Shown one piece after another: positions 39,065 to 47,564 of a stretch of DNA of 64,000 nt (positions are counted from its first letter, which is position 1; each line of letters opens with the position of its first letter). The stretch covers positions 28,228 to 92,227 of the forward strand of contig NZ_JAVESS010000011.1 of the NCBI RefSeq assembly GCF_034006445.1, written 5' to 3'. The position numbers and the translations under genes are program-made. Under the pieces are notes generated by a model. It had not been told where the DNA came from. It saw nothing but the letters and a program-made list of their open reading frames with translations, and made no database searches. The stretch comes from Desulfovibrio sp. Its GTDB lineage: Bacteria > Desulfobacterota > Desulfovibrionia > Desulfovibrionales > Desulfovibrionaceae.

Positions 39065-39642
39065 TGGAGCACCACCTTTTTAAGGGAGTTGGCGATAAGC
39101 TTGTCGTGGGCTTCGGCATTGAGCTTGCTGCTCAAAGCCTTTTCGGCGGCGTCCACGATTTCGTCCGCAATGACGGCGCGCACTTCAGCAAGCACGGTGC
39201 GGCCTTCATTTTCAGCGGTCATGCGCGCCTGCTCCACAATTTGCGCCGCCTGACGGTGCGCCTCTTCCACAATGCCCGCTTTCAGGTTTTCGGCCTGTTT
39301 GCGGCTTTCGGCCAGAATGGCTTCACGCTCCTCGTTGAGGCGCGCGATGCGCGATTCAACGGCGGCCAGCTGTTCCTTGGCCTTGGCGCGGCGTTCATCC
39401 AGGTCGTCCAGCGCTCCGCTGATGGTCTCGCGGCGATTCTTGAAGAAGCGCTTGGCCAGTCCGCCAACAAAGTACCAGAGGATGCCCGCAAAAATCACGA
39501 AGTTCAGCACGCGCCAGCCGAAGTCCCCCCAGCGCGGTCCCCCATGCCCTTCAGAGGCCAGCGCCTCAAAAGGAATGAAGACAAGCGCGGCAAGGGCAAT
39601 AACGAGCGGCAGGATAAAACCCGCGTGTTTCCATTTGCTCAA
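39061..39642 (-). CDS. atpF: ATP synthase b subunit
   Basis: The membrane-anchored peripheral-stalk subunit. 193 residues from TTG 39642, which has GAGGGGGG about eight bases upstream; a TTG at 39675 is in frame but has no SD. Seen: a hydrophobic, signal-like N-terminus ending in PFEALASEG, a second membrane segment WRVLNFVIFAGILWYFVG, then a long charged coiled coil (RRAKAKEQLAAVESRIARL and onward). The additional signal-like segment is the kind seen in other Deltaproteobacterial AtpF proteins. The pairing with the next gene gives a b/b' heterodimer. Confidence 0.9.
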   Translation of the reverse strand: MSKWKHAGFILPLVIALAALVFIPFEALASEGHGGPRWGDFGWRVLNFVIFAGILWYFVGGLAKRFFKNRRETISGALDDLDERRAKAKEQLAAVESRIARLNEEREAILAESRKQAENLKAGIVEEAHRQAAQIVEQARMTAENEGRTVLAEVRAVIADEIVDAAEKALSSKLNAEAHDKLIANSLKKVVLH

Positions 39643-39746
39643 AGCCCACCCCCCTCTGTTCAGAGAATAATGCAATAGCGTAGACTGTGCCTAAAGAAAC
39701 CGGATCGCCTGAGGGCGTCCGAAAAGAAACCGAAAAAGCGCAAAAA

Positions 39747-40166
39747 CTAACCCTTGAGAAGCTTGGTCGCCAGCCGGGCGGAAAAATCGCTCACCTGGTT
39801 TCTCAGCTCATCAAGGGTCTTGGCAGCCTGTGCCCGCAGGGATTCGCGGGTTTCGGCAAGGATGTCGCGGGCACTTTTTTGGGCTTCGCCCACCAGCACC
39901 TGCTGTTCAACCGTGCCTGCGGCGCGGCCTTCTTCACGGGTCAGACCGGCGTCCTGACGGGCGCGGGCCAGTTCGGCCTCGTAGTTGGCAAGGCGTTCCG
40001 CAGCCTGGTACTCGAAAGACTCGGCCTCTTCGGCCATGCCGTCCATGATGCCGTTGCGCTTTTTTATGATATCGCGGATGGGGCGGATAAGGAGGATGTT
40101 TAGCACATAAATGGCGACCAGAAAGTTCACCAGCTGAAAGATCATTGTAATGTTAAGATCCAGCAT
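39747..40166 (-). CDS. ATP synthase b' (second b-type) subunit
   Basis: 139 residues: one N-terminal membrane segment (ITMIFQLVNFLVAIYVLNIL), the b-type turn RPIRDIIKKRN, then an Ala/Glu/Arg-rich coiled coil. Shorter than AtpF and without the signal-like extension, as expected for b'. GGGAGGA lies seven bases before the ATG. First gene of the operon; subunits a and c are not encoded here. Confidence 0.93.
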   Translation of the reverse strand: MLDLNITMIFQLVNFLVAIYVLNILLIRPIRDIIKKRNGIMDGMAEEAESFEYQAAERLANYEAELARARQDAGLTREEGRAAGTVEQQVLVGEAQKSARDILAETRESLRAQAAKTLDELRNQVSDFSARLATKLLKG

Positions 40167-40223
40167 GCCGCATCCTCCCGATGATGTCGGATTGTAGGAA
40201 TGAAAAAGACATTAAGCCCTTGC

Positions 40224-40252
40224 AACATATCTCCTTGCCCCTGTTCTGTCAA
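40224..40252 (-). promoter_or_regulatory. Sigma70-type promoter of the atp operon
   Basis: On the minus strand a perfect -35 TTGACA (40247-40252), 17 bases, then TATGTT (40224-40229). The predicted start of transcription is ~50 bases before the b' ATG. Confidence 0.78.
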
Positions 40253-40322
40253 AGGGTATTGGTGACAAATTTCGCAAACTCTGGAAGTTTTTTAAAAATC
40301 TTATTTAAATTCAGGATGTTAA

Positions 40323-40354
40323 AAAACAGATGCCCGAAGCCTTCTGAGGCTTCG
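40323..40354 (-). terminator. Terminator of the glycosyltransferase gene
   Basis: CGAAGCCT, TCAG loop (minus strand), AGGCTTCG, then GGGCATCTGTTTTTT. It separates the 40497 gene from the atp promoter; 40355-40496 holds nothing else recognisable. Confidence 0.65.
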
Positions 40355-40496
40355 AGCGAGAAAGTGATTCTGCCGCCATGTGGCTGGCAACAGCAAGGCG
40401 CGCCTTTTCGACCATTTTGGGGGTGTGAAAGGGCTTTGGGATCATGAAAGAAAACACTTGCGGAATATAATCGAATATCGCAAGTTGATTGGTTGC

Positions 40497-41564
40497 TCAG
40501 ACAAGGATCCAGTCGGTGGGGCCGTATCCCCGCTGTTCAAGCCAGTTTGCGGCCTCTTCGGCCGCGCCATGCGCGGTCAGGGCGTTGAGGATGCGGCAGC
40601 GGCCTGGCCCCGGCAGGGCCTCCCGGCCCAGCACGGGCACGCCGCCCACCACATTGCCGATCTTTCTGGCGTCAATATCTATATACGCGGCGGGGCGCAC
40701 GCCAAGCCGCCACAGGGGCGCAAGCCTTCTGCGCGCCATGCGGCCGCCGCCAATGACCCAGACCTGCGGGTGGAAGGGGTTGTGCCGTTCAAGGTGACGG
40801 GCCAGCCACAAAGCCCGCAGCCTGTCGCAGGCATCCGCCGTATAGCGCCCGTCCGTCCTGGTGGCGCGGTCAGGGGCGTCGTTCCATACCAGAAGCGCTT
40901 GCGGCAGTTTTTCCATAAGCGCGCCCTCGTGCAGCCAGCGCAGCCACAGTTCCCAATCTTCGGCAAAATTCCCGTCAGCATAGGGGCCCCAGCGGTCAAC
41001 CGCCTCGCGCCGGTACATGGTGGTCGGGTGGCAGACCGGCGTATCCCTGAAGCGGTTGCGGCTGATCTCTGTGGGGGATTGCAGGCTGTTCTGCCAGTCC
41101 ACGAAATGCGCAAAACCGTAGGCAGTGGCGCGGTCGCCGCCAAAAGCAGCCAGGCTGGCCGAAAGCGTGAGTGCGCTCTTGCCCCAGAGATGGGAGGTTT
41201 GCAGGGCCAGCCGCTGGGGATGGGCCGTGTCGTCGGCATCCATACGGGCGATGAAGGAGCCGCGCGCCGCTGCCAGTCCGGCGTTGAGGGCGGCGACAAT
41301 GCCGCCGTGCGGCATGTGCAGAACACGCAGCCTGTCCTGGGCGGCTGTTTCGGCGGCGCAGGTTTCCAGCAGGGCGGCACTGTCGTCCGTGGAACCGTCG
41401 TTGACCACAATGATTTCAAAGGAAGGGAGGGGACACCCGGCAGTTGGCTCCTGAACAAAGAGGCTGTTCAGTGCCGCTTTCAGCGTGCGTGCGGCGTTGA
41501 ATGCCGGCAGAACCACCGAAACAAGGGGCGGCGCGTCTGCGCGCAAAGCGCGGGCTTTATTCAC
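40497..41564 (-). CDS. GT2 glycosyltransferase with C-terminal Rossmann-like domain
   Basis: About 355 residues. Residues ~10-250 are a family 2 glycosyltransferase: LVSVVLPAFNAARTLKAALN, IIVVNDGSTDDS, ARMDADDTAHPQRL (DxD-like metal site) and FAEDWELWLRWLHEG. The last ~95 residues are separate: VWVIGGGRMARRRLAPLW then AAYIDIDARKIGNVVGGVPV, a dinucleotide-binding-like fold similar to the N-terminal part of sugar acetyltransferases. I place the start at GTG 41564, an 8-base overlap with the shikimate kinase end; ATG 41633 or 41618 would overlap it by 62-77 bases. Substrate unknown; presumably a surface glycan. Confidence 0.82.
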   Translation of the reverse strand: MNKARALRADAPPLVSVVLPAFNAARTLKAALNSLFVQEPTAGCPLPSFEIIVVNDGSTDDSAALLETCAAETAAQDRLRVLHMPHGGIVAALNAGLAAARGSFIARMDADDTAHPQRLALQTSHLWGKSALTLSASLAAFGGDRATAYGFAHFVDWQNSLQSPTEISRNRFRDTPVCHPTTMYRREAVDRWGPYADGNFAEDWELWLRWLHEGALMEKLPQALLVWNDAPDRATRTDGRYTADACDRLRALWLARHLERHNPFHPQVWVIGGGRMARRRLAPLWRLGVRPAAYIDIDARKIGNVVGGVPVLGREALPGPGRCRILNALTAHGAAEEAANWLEQRGYGPTDWILV

Positions 41565-42288
41565 GGTCAGGGGCGGCCTCGGGTCGGGCGGGCTGCCGGG
41601 CACTGCTTGCGGCGGCATCTTCGTTTTCCACATTCACGGCGGCGGCTCGGTGTGGTGCGGCTTTGCGGCACGGCGCGGCTTCGGAGCACGGCGCGGCTTC
41701 GGAGCACGGCGCAACTTCGCGGTCTGTCATGGCTTCTGGGCAAGGTACGGCCTCTGCGTCCTGTGCGGAAAGGCTGTCCAGAAAATCCATGGCCAGTGAG
41801 GTTATGCGGCGCGGGGGCTGGCTGGCGTCCAGATGGTGATGCGCGGTTGCATGATAGAGCGGCAGACGTTCGTGCAGCACCTGCCGCACTTCGTCCCTGA
41901 TGTCCGCGCCAGTGAGGGACGGGCGCTGCTCCGCCAGGGGATTGCCGGAAAGCCGTGCCGCCAGCGCCTCCACGGGAGCGGACAAATAGAAAACATGCCC
42001 CTGTTCGCGCATGAAAATACGATTTTGTTCGTCCAGCACCATGCCGCCGCCTGTGGCAATGACGGCTCCCTGAGGGTGGATGGCTGTGACAGCCCGCAGC
42101 GCATCGCTTTCGCGTTTGCGAAAGCCGGGCCAGCCCTCTGCTTCCACGATCTCGGCCACGGTGCGCCCCGCCTGTTCAAGAAGGTAGTGGTCGGTATCGA
42201 TAAAGGGCAGCGCGAGGCGTTGCGCCAGCAGGCGGCCGATGGTCGTTTTGCCGCAGGCTCGTGGGCCCACAAGGAATATGAGAGGCAT
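41557..42288 (-). CDS. aroK: Shikimate kinase with long low-complexity tail
   Basis: Phosphorylates shikimate with ATP in aromatic amino acid synthesis. The enzyme core is residues 1-~172: LVGPRACGKTTIGRLLA P-loop, FIDTD (metal/shikimate), GWPGFRKRESDALRAV, VIATGGGMVL, and RPSLTG with the lid Arg. Residues ~175-243 are an extra Ala/Pro/Cys/Glu-rich tail with repeated CSEAAP units, encoded by 18-bp DNA repeats near 41684-41716. The usual length is ~170-180, so the tail is an addition. Confidence 0.9.
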   Translation of the reverse strand: MPLIFLVGPRACGKTTIGRLLAQRLALPFIDTDHYLLEQAGRTVAEIVEAEGWPGFRKRESDALRAVTAIHPQGAVIATGGGMVLDEQNRIFMREQGHVFYLSAPVEALAARLSGNPLAEQRPSLTGADIRDEVRQVLHERLPLYHATAHHHLDASQPPRRITSLAMDFLDSLSAQDAEAVPCPEAMTDREVAPCSEAAPCSEAAPCRKAAPHRAAAVNVENEDAAASSARQPARPEAAPDRE

Positions 42289-42339
42289 GGGGCTTCCTGA
42301 TGGCTATGGCAGCCCGGTGGACCGCGCAGGGTTCAAGGT

Positions 42340-42478
42340 AATTCATGGCGGCGCGCTGCGCTGACGCCTTCGCGGCGGGTGTCTGCCCGCGCAGCCGTCA
42401 GAGCAGTTTCAAGCGGCAGCCGTTGGGCGACGAAGAAGCCTTACGGATGGCGACAGCATCGCTTGTGAAATTGGTCTA
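42340..42478. repeat. Family B-related composite fragment
   Basis: Contains GACGCCTTCGCGGCGGGTG followed by CGCGCAGCCGTCAGAGCAG (shared with 3187-3227 and 63657-63700), then TTTCAAGCGG and GTGAAATTGGTCTA. It abuts repeat C3. Confidence 0.55.
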
Positions 42479-42628
42479 ATAAACCACTGATTGAAGAGCC
42501 TCCTGGAAACGCGCAGTTATTTCTTTTGGCAAGGCGCGAACTTTTTTCAAGCAGGAGTGGACTCTTCCGTCCTCGACTGTTTCAAAAAAGTGAAGCAAGT
42601 CCGCCAAACGGAATAAATCAGCGTTTCC
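42479..42628 (-). repeat. 150-bp structured repeat C3
   Basis: Same architecture as C1 and C2 with small differences (TTTCTTTTGG, GAACTTTTTTCAAGC). On the minus strand the sequence GGAAACGCTGATTTATTCC begins directly after the motB stop (TAG at 42629-42631). Confidence 0.88.
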
Positions 42629-43339
42629 CTAATAAACCACGCTGTAGGACATGACTTCCGGCCTGTGGAAGAAAAACTCCACGCGGCGGTTCATGGCGCG
42701 GCTCTGCTCGTCGATGCCGGGCTTGAGGGGGCGGGTGTCGCCATAGCTGACGGCGCGCATGCGCGTGGCCTTGACGCCGTGCTGCACCAGATAGTTGACC
42801 ATGGCTGCGGCGCGCGCTCCGGACAGTTCCCATGCGGACGTGAAGGGCGGGGCCGTTTCGGCCGAATCGGCATGGCCGCGCACCACGAGGTACAGATTGT
42901 ATTCGTCCATGAGGCCAAGTACGGCGGTCAGCACCCTTTCGCCGTCAGGCAGCAGATCGACGCTGCCGGGCTTGAACATGATGTCGGAGTTGACGCGCAA
43001 CTGAACACCCACGTCATCGGCGCTGATGCCCGAAGCGCTCTGGGGTATGGCGTCGGACATAAGCATCTGCTTGATTTTCTGGGCAATGGCGTAATGGGAC
43101 TTTTCGACTTCAGATATCTTGATGTCGCGCGCGTCGATTTTGTCCGTATTCTGGATAAAGGGATTGTTGGAGACAGGCGAAGTGGAACTGGAGTCAAAGT
43201 TACGGTCGCCGCTGAAATAGGCGGCAAGACCCGCCCGAGTTTCGGGCGGCACCATGCTGAGAACCCAGAGCAGGAGAAAAAAGGCCATCATGGCCGTTAC
43301 AAAGTCGGCATACGCGACTTTCCATGCGCCGCCGCCCAT
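42629..43339 (-). CDS. motB: Flagellar motor stator protein MotB
   Basis: Forms the ion-conducting stator with MotA and anchors it to peptidoglycan. 236 residues. Seen: GGGAWKVAYADFVTAMMAFF with the proton/ion-carrying Asp12 in the single membrane helix, then a ~70-residue linker and an OmpA-like domain with DIMFKPGSVDLLPDGERVL, VVRGHADSAETAPP, NYLVQHGVKATRMRAVSYGD and NRRVEFFFHRP. The cytoplasmic N-terminus is only five residues before GAWKVAY; the AAGGAG eight bases upstream supports this start. It follows motA on the same strand but with a 405-base gap. Confidence 0.93.
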   Translation of the reverse strand: MGGGAWKVAYADFVTAMMAFFLLLWVLSMVPPETRAGLAAYFSGDRNFDSSSTSPVSNNPFIQNTDKIDARDIKISEVEKSHYAIAQKIKQMLMSDAIPQSASGISADDVGVQLRVNSDIMFKPGSVDLLPDGERVLTAVLGLMDEYNLYLVVRGHADSAETAPPFTSAWELSGARAAAMVNYLVQHGVKATRMRAVSYGDTRPLKPGIDEQSRAMNRRVEFFFHRPEVMSYSVVY

Positions 43340-43439
43340 AGAGAAAACTCCTTACCGTGTATGCCTCGCGCAAGAAGCTCACGCGAGGGGCTGTCATGCC
43401 TGTCCCCAGGCCGTCCCCATGTAAACCAGTGGCTAATCA

Positions 43440-43560
43440 GGACAAATCCTGGGCAAATATGGACAAATCCTGGGCAAATCAGAACAAATCCTGGGCAAAT
43501 ATGGACAAATCCGGGGCAAATCCGTGGCAAACCGGGCAAACCGGGCAAACCGGCCAAGCC
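43440..43560. repeat. Tandem repeats between motA and motB
   Basis: Four 21-bp units of the form GGACAAATCCTGGGCAAAT plus two bases (43440-43460, 43461-43481, 43482-43502, 43503-43523), then 9-bp CAAACCGGG units up to ~43560. 21 bp is a multiple of three and the minus strand stays open (ICPGFVH/L), but no SD or family supports a gene. The rest of 43340-43744 shows nothing else. Confidence 0.9.
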
Positions 43561-43744
43561 GGCCAAATCCTGGGGGGGAGGGGGCAGAAGCGCCCTGCCT
43601 TTTGCCCGTCCCGGCCTTTGGACCATTATGGCAGGCGGGGGCCACCTGCGCAACGGCTAAAACTTGGCAAAATCCACGTTTCGTTGCGGCGCGCTGCACT
43701 CTTGCGCCGCAGCAGGGCTGCGCGCCTTTGCAGGGTAAAATGCC

Positions 43745-44593
43745 CTAGCCGCTCTTCAGTCTGTCTTCCATTTCAGCAAAGGTGGGGCGGAAGGGGTAGG
43801 GGATGGCCCTGCGCCCGTATTCCACGGCGATAAGGGGTGTGGACCCGCGAATGGCCGCTGCCACGGCTTCCTTGATGGAATGATAGTAAAAATGTTCTTC
43901 GGCCACGTAGTTTTCAAGCTTGGAGCCCATGGGGCCGAAAAGGCCGTAGCAGCAGAGAATACCAAAGAATGTGCCGACGAGGGCCGCGCCGATGTAGTGG
44001 CCGAGAACTTCCGGCGGCTCATTGATCTTGCCCATGGCGAGAACCACGCCGAGCACGCAGGCCACGATACCCATGCCGGGCAGCGATTCGGCCATGTGTC
44101 CCACGGCATGGGCGGGCAGGGTGCCTTCTTCGCGCATGGTGGCGATATCCACGTCCATGAGGCTGTCGATGTCGGCCGGGTCGCCCGTGGTCAGATAGAC
44201 GCGCAGGGTGTCGCCGATAAAGTTGACGATCTTCGTGTCCTTGGACACGTTGGGATATTTGCTGAAAATGGGGCTGGATTCGGGTTTTTCCACATCGCTT
44301 TCAATGCTGATGACGCCTTCGCGGTGCATCTTGGAAAAGAGCGTGTACAGCAGGGCCAGCGTTTCAAGATAGCGCCCCTTGCTGGACCCTGGGTCGGCAA
44401 AAAGGTGCTTCATGCTCTTGAGGATGAGCCCGAAGGTATACTTGGTCTGCGAGCCAAAAAAGGCTCCCAGGCCGCAGCCGAGAATGATGATGAATTCTGC
44501 GGGCTGAAAGAGGATGGCCCATTCACCGTGGGCCAGGGTGTATCCCGTAAACACCGAAGCCGCAACGATGCCAAGACCTATTAATAAATACAT
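43745..44593 (-). CDS. motA: Flagellar motor stator protein MotA
   Basis: The four-helix membrane stator subunit. 282 residues of the E. coli-type MotA family. Seen: MYLLIGLGIVAASVFTGYTL, FIIILGCGLGAFFGS, LALLYTLFSKMHREGVISIE, the cytoplasmic domain with conserved charges (MREEGTLPAHAVGHMAESLP), and the GMGIVACVLGVVLAMGKINE / GAALVGTFFGILCCYGLFGP helices with the pore-lining Pro. Expressed from a sigma28 promoter 250 bases upstream. Confidence 0.96.
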   Translation of the reverse strand: MYLLIGLGIVAASVFTGYTLAHGEWAILFQPAEFIIILGCGLGAFFGSQTKYTFGLILKSMKHLFADPGSSKGRYLETLALLYTLFSKMHREGVISIESDVEKPESSPIFSKYPNVSKDTKIVNFIGDTLRVYLTTGDPADIDSLMDVDIATMREEGTLPAHAVGHMAESLPGMGIVACVLGVVLAMGKINEPPEVLGHYIGAALVGTFFGILCCYGLFGPMGSKLENYVAEEHFYYHSIKEAVAAAIRGSTPLIAVEYGRRAIPYPFRPTFAEMEDRLKSG

Positions 44594-44851
44594 AGTGCCG
44601 CCTGTAGGCTCAATTCGTCCTGTGTCGTTCCATCACCTGCCGTGCCGGGGGATGACGTTCCCCGGAAAAGTGTTGCGGAGCCGGTATGTGCCCGTTGCCC
44701 GCACTTGGCAGGCCACTGGCCGCCGATGCTGCCGCCAGGCCCGCAGTGGCAAACATGCCAGCAGGGTGCCGCGTAGTCAAAGCCCTTTCCGGCCATTTCA
44801 GAATGGCGTGCGCCACTCCAAGGGAGGCTCAGACCAAGGTTTTCTACATTC

Positions 44852-44878
44852 TTAACGCCTGACCGTGTAAAATCTTTA
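44852..44878 (-). promoter_or_regulatory. Sigma28 (FliA) promoter of motA
   Basis: On the minus strand TAAA (44875-44878), exactly 15 bases, then GGCGTTAA (44852-44859), six of eight matches to GCCGATAA. It implies a ~250-base leader before motA; within it, CCGGGG / CCCCGG at 44645-44665 forms a hairpin. No other feature seen in 44594-45020. Confidence 0.72.
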
Positions 44879-45020
44879 GCCTGTCACACGGAAAAGGCAA
44901 GCCCCGGTATGGGAAAATGTTCCGAACAACATCGGAGCATATATAGGATAATGGTGTAATCAGACAGTATTTTCTGTTTGTCTGCACGGATTTTATCCCA
45001 TGTGCCATGCCCCTGGCGTC

Positions 45021-45170
45021 TGGAGCGTCTTACCTTTGAAAAAAGTTGCCTGCCCGGACGCAGTACAAGAATGCAGCGCGTGGCAACCTGCGTGGATTCA
45101 GTCGAAAATCACATTTTTCGGCTGAATCCACGCTTTGAACTGTGTAGCATTTCAAAGTCAATCTGCTCTA
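45021..45170 (-). repeat. TAGAGCA composite element at the asmA stop (family B)
   Basis: On the minus strand it starts TAGAGCAGATTGACTTTG, with TAG as the asmA stop codon. It contains a hairpin GCGTGGATTCAG / CTGAATCCACGC (45089-45132) around a TTTTCG core, a module shared with the element at 56029. Confidence 0.75.
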
Positions 45171-47453
45171 GTTGCCAAAGAGATCCCGCACGAATCCTTC
45201 TGCGCCGCGTATGCCGTCCTGCAAGAGTTCAGGAAGTTTTTTGCTCTTGCCCTGCGCAAATCGCGGGTCAAGGCTGTATCCGATATTGCTGAACGGCCCT
45301 TTGGCAATGACCGGCACGCTCATGCCCAGGGTTTCCACAGTGGCTGACGCCTCCAGATACTGTCGCGGCAGGCTGACTTTCGCCTGCCCCCGGGCGCTGA
45401 GTCCCGTGGCGCTCACCGTGACGGGGCTGGCGTGTATGACGCCGTTTTTGACGGTAAAGGGGGCGCGCGCAAGATCAAAAACGTTCGGCACAGGCTTGCC
45501 CACGATGCCGGGCACGTTGGCGGGCAGGGTGGGCAGGGATTTCAGGCGCATCTGCCGTATTTCAAGCAGCCCCGAACCGGAAAGACTGTTTTGCAGGGCA
45601 ACGGCGCTTTTGCCGTGCATGCTCAGGTCGGCGTCCAGACGGGCGGTGCCCTCCACGGGGCGGCCCTTGTCCAGGCTTTCCAGCAGCGCGCCCAGATCCA
45701 CGTCCGACGCCGTGCCGTTTACGGTATAGGCCGCGGCTGGCACATTGGCCGTGCCCTCGGCCTTGATGAAGCCGCCGCTGCCGAGGGTGCAGTTGAAGGT
45801 AGAAATCTTGTAGTTGCCGCGCAGGCCCTGCGCCACGAACTGCACATCCCTGGCGTGCACCTTGCCTTGACGGAGGCCCGCCAGCGCGGCACGGATGTTG
45901 ATGTCCGGCATGGAGGACACGTCGGTTCCCCCGGATTTTTTGTCTTTTGGTTCGCCAGTCGTCTGCACCTGCGGCTTGCTGCTTTCGGGCAGGGGCAGGT
46001 AATTGTCCAGATTGACGGCGCTGGCCTGCATGTCGGTCGTGATGGACAGGGGCGCGTCCGGTTCCATGCCCAGGCGGAACTGGCCGCTCAGGGTCACGTC
46101 GTCCATAAGGGCGTCAATGTCCGAAAGATTGAGGCTGTTGTCGCCGTAGGCCAGTCTGCTCTTGATTTTGAGCGTATCCGCAACGTCGCGGGGGGCGGGT
46201 TTGAGCGGTTGCCCCATCAGGGCGGCCAGCTTGCGCAGGGACGCATCCAGTTCAAGGTTGCCCGTGAAGGAGGGCGGGTTGAACGATGCTTCGCCCTGAA
46301 GGCCCAGGCGCGCCTGCGGCGTGGTAACCCAGCATTTGGCCACATGCATGCGCCACGCGTCCGTGTCCAGACTGCCTTCGATATTCAGCTGCAGGGGCCC
46401 GGCTTCCTTGGGCAGGGGGCCGGTCAGGGGGCTTAAGGTCAGCAGGGTCTGGCGCAGGGCGAGGTTGGGCGGCGCATAGCGCAGCTTGGCCGACAGGGCC
46501 AGGTTGGCCGACAGAGGCACGGCCATTACCGTGCCGTTCTTTGCCGTATTGGTGGCCGTAGCTGTGGCCGTATTGGTGACTGTGCCCGTCGCCGTATCCG
46601 CCGTCGTTCCCGCCGCCGCGCCCGTCGCCGTGCCCATGGTTTTGTCCGGGTGGCTGGCGGTATAGGTAAAGTCGCACTGGGCCACAGCCTCTTGCCCCGG
46701 TTGCAGATTTTCCACCGAAAGATTCAGGGCGCCGAGGGTCAGGGTCTGCCCCTGCGCGTCTGTATAGCGCACCAAGCCCTGTCGAGCGACCAGGCGTTTC
46801 AACGCAAAGGCCGGAGTCGCTCTTTCAAGCGTCTTGGCCTGCTCCACAGCCGGAGCCTTGACGCCTGCCTTGGGAACGGGCGCGTCCGCAGGATTGCCGG
46901 AAACGCGGGAATCCGCCGCGCCAGAGTCAGTGCCGGGGGCCTTGTCGGCAGCGGCGGGGGTCGGGGCAGAGATATGGCCAGGGGCCGGGGCAGAGGTATG
47001 GCCAGGGGCCGCATCTGGAGCGGCAGTAAGGGCCGCGCCGCCAGCGCCGCCAGCGCCAGTAGCAGCGGGCGCAGCGGGGGCAGCGGGAATTGCGGGCGCG
47101 GCGACATACTGCCGCACTTCCACCACAGGATTGTCCAGGCGCACCTCATGCACGACCATGGAGCCGGAAAGCAGCGGCATCAACTCAAGTTCCGCCATGC
47201 CGCTCCTGACCGAAAAAACGAGGCTGTCGCCCATCTCCGGCTGGCCCCAGCGGGCCTGCCCGAAGCGCACGCCAGGGGGAAAAAAGGAAATCTGCGGCGC
47301 AGTTTCAAAGACCAGCGGCTTGCCCGTGGACCTGGCCGTGGCGTCAGCGATCTGGCGGATAACAAAGGCGGTGTCTATCTGGCTGAGAACAATGGCCAGG
47401 GCCGCCGCGACAACCAGCAGCACGCCAGCGGTCCAAAGCAGAAAACGTTTCAT
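45168..47453 (-). CDS. AsmA family inner-membrane protein
   Basis: A large envelope protein of the AsmA group, bridge-like proteins involved in lipid handling between membranes. 761 residues: an N-terminal membrane anchor FLLWTAGVLLVVAAALAIVL, the AsmA opening with KPLVFETAPQISFFPPGVRF, beta-rich periplasmic repeats, and a C-terminal AsmA domain (DLDADLSMHGKSAVALQNSL, SGSGLLEIRQMRL, NVFDLARAPFTVKNGV). Two low-complexity inserts are unusual: an Ala/Pro stretch (~130-200) with a 24-bp DNA duplication at 46963-47010, and a Thr/Ala stretch (~270-310). Start: GGAGACATGATG; I take the second ATG (47453), five bases from GGAG. Confidence 0.85.
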   Translation of the reverse strand: MKRFLLWTAGVLLVVAAALAIVLSQIDTAFVIRQIADATARSTGKPLVFETAPQISFFPPGVRFGQARWGQPEMGDSLVFSVRSGMAELELMPLLSGSMVVHEVRLDNPVVEVRQYVAAPAIPAAPAAPAATGAGGAGGAALTAAPDAAPGHTSAPAPGHISAPTPAAADKAPGTDSGAADSRVSGNPADAPVPKAGVKAPAVEQAKTLERATPAFALKRLVARQGLVRYTDAQGQTLTLGALNLSVENLQPGQEAVAQCDFTYTASHPDKTMGTATGAAAGTTADTATGTVTNTATATATNTAKNGTVMAVPLSANLALSAKLRYAPPNLALRQTLLTLSPLTGPLPKEAGPLQLNIEGSLDTDAWRMHVAKCWVTTPQARLGLQGEASFNPPSFTGNLELDASLRKLAALMGQPLKPAPRDVADTLKIKSRLAYGDNSLNLSDIDALMDDVTLSGQFRLGMEPDAPLSITTDMQASAVNLDNYLPLPESSKPQVQTTGEPKDKKSGGTDVSSMPDINIRAALAGLRQGKVHARDVQFVAQGLRGNYKISTFNCTLGSGGFIKAEGTANVPAAAYTVNGTASDVDLGALLESLDKGRPVEGTARLDADLSMHGKSAVALQNSLSGSGLLEIRQMRLKSLPTLPANVPGIVGKPVPNVFDLARAPFTVKNGVIHASPVTVSATGLSARGQAKVSLPRQYLEASATVETLGMSVPVIAKGPFSNIGYSLDPRFAQGKSKKLPELLQDGIRGAEGFVRDLFGN

Positions 47454-47543
47454 CATGTCTCCAAAAAACTCTCGTGGCACATATGCCGGAACATTCCTGA
47501 CCGGCAAAGGCTGCCGTGCGCGTGGCCAGCGCCAGGAGCATTG

Positions 47544-47564
47544 CCGGGAGCGGCCCGGTTTTTT
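47544..47564 (+). terminator. Possible attenuator upstream of cobQ
   Basis: CCGGG, 5-base loop, CCCGG, TTTTTT on the plus strand, 120 bases before the cobQ start. The stem is short. No cobalamin riboswitch core could be recognised around it. Confidence 0.4.

Noticed and set aside
43297..43653. Minus-strand open frame with ICPGFVH/L repeats as a possible repeat protein.
   Set aside because: No SD, overlaps motB start, composition entirely from the minisatellite, no family recognised.
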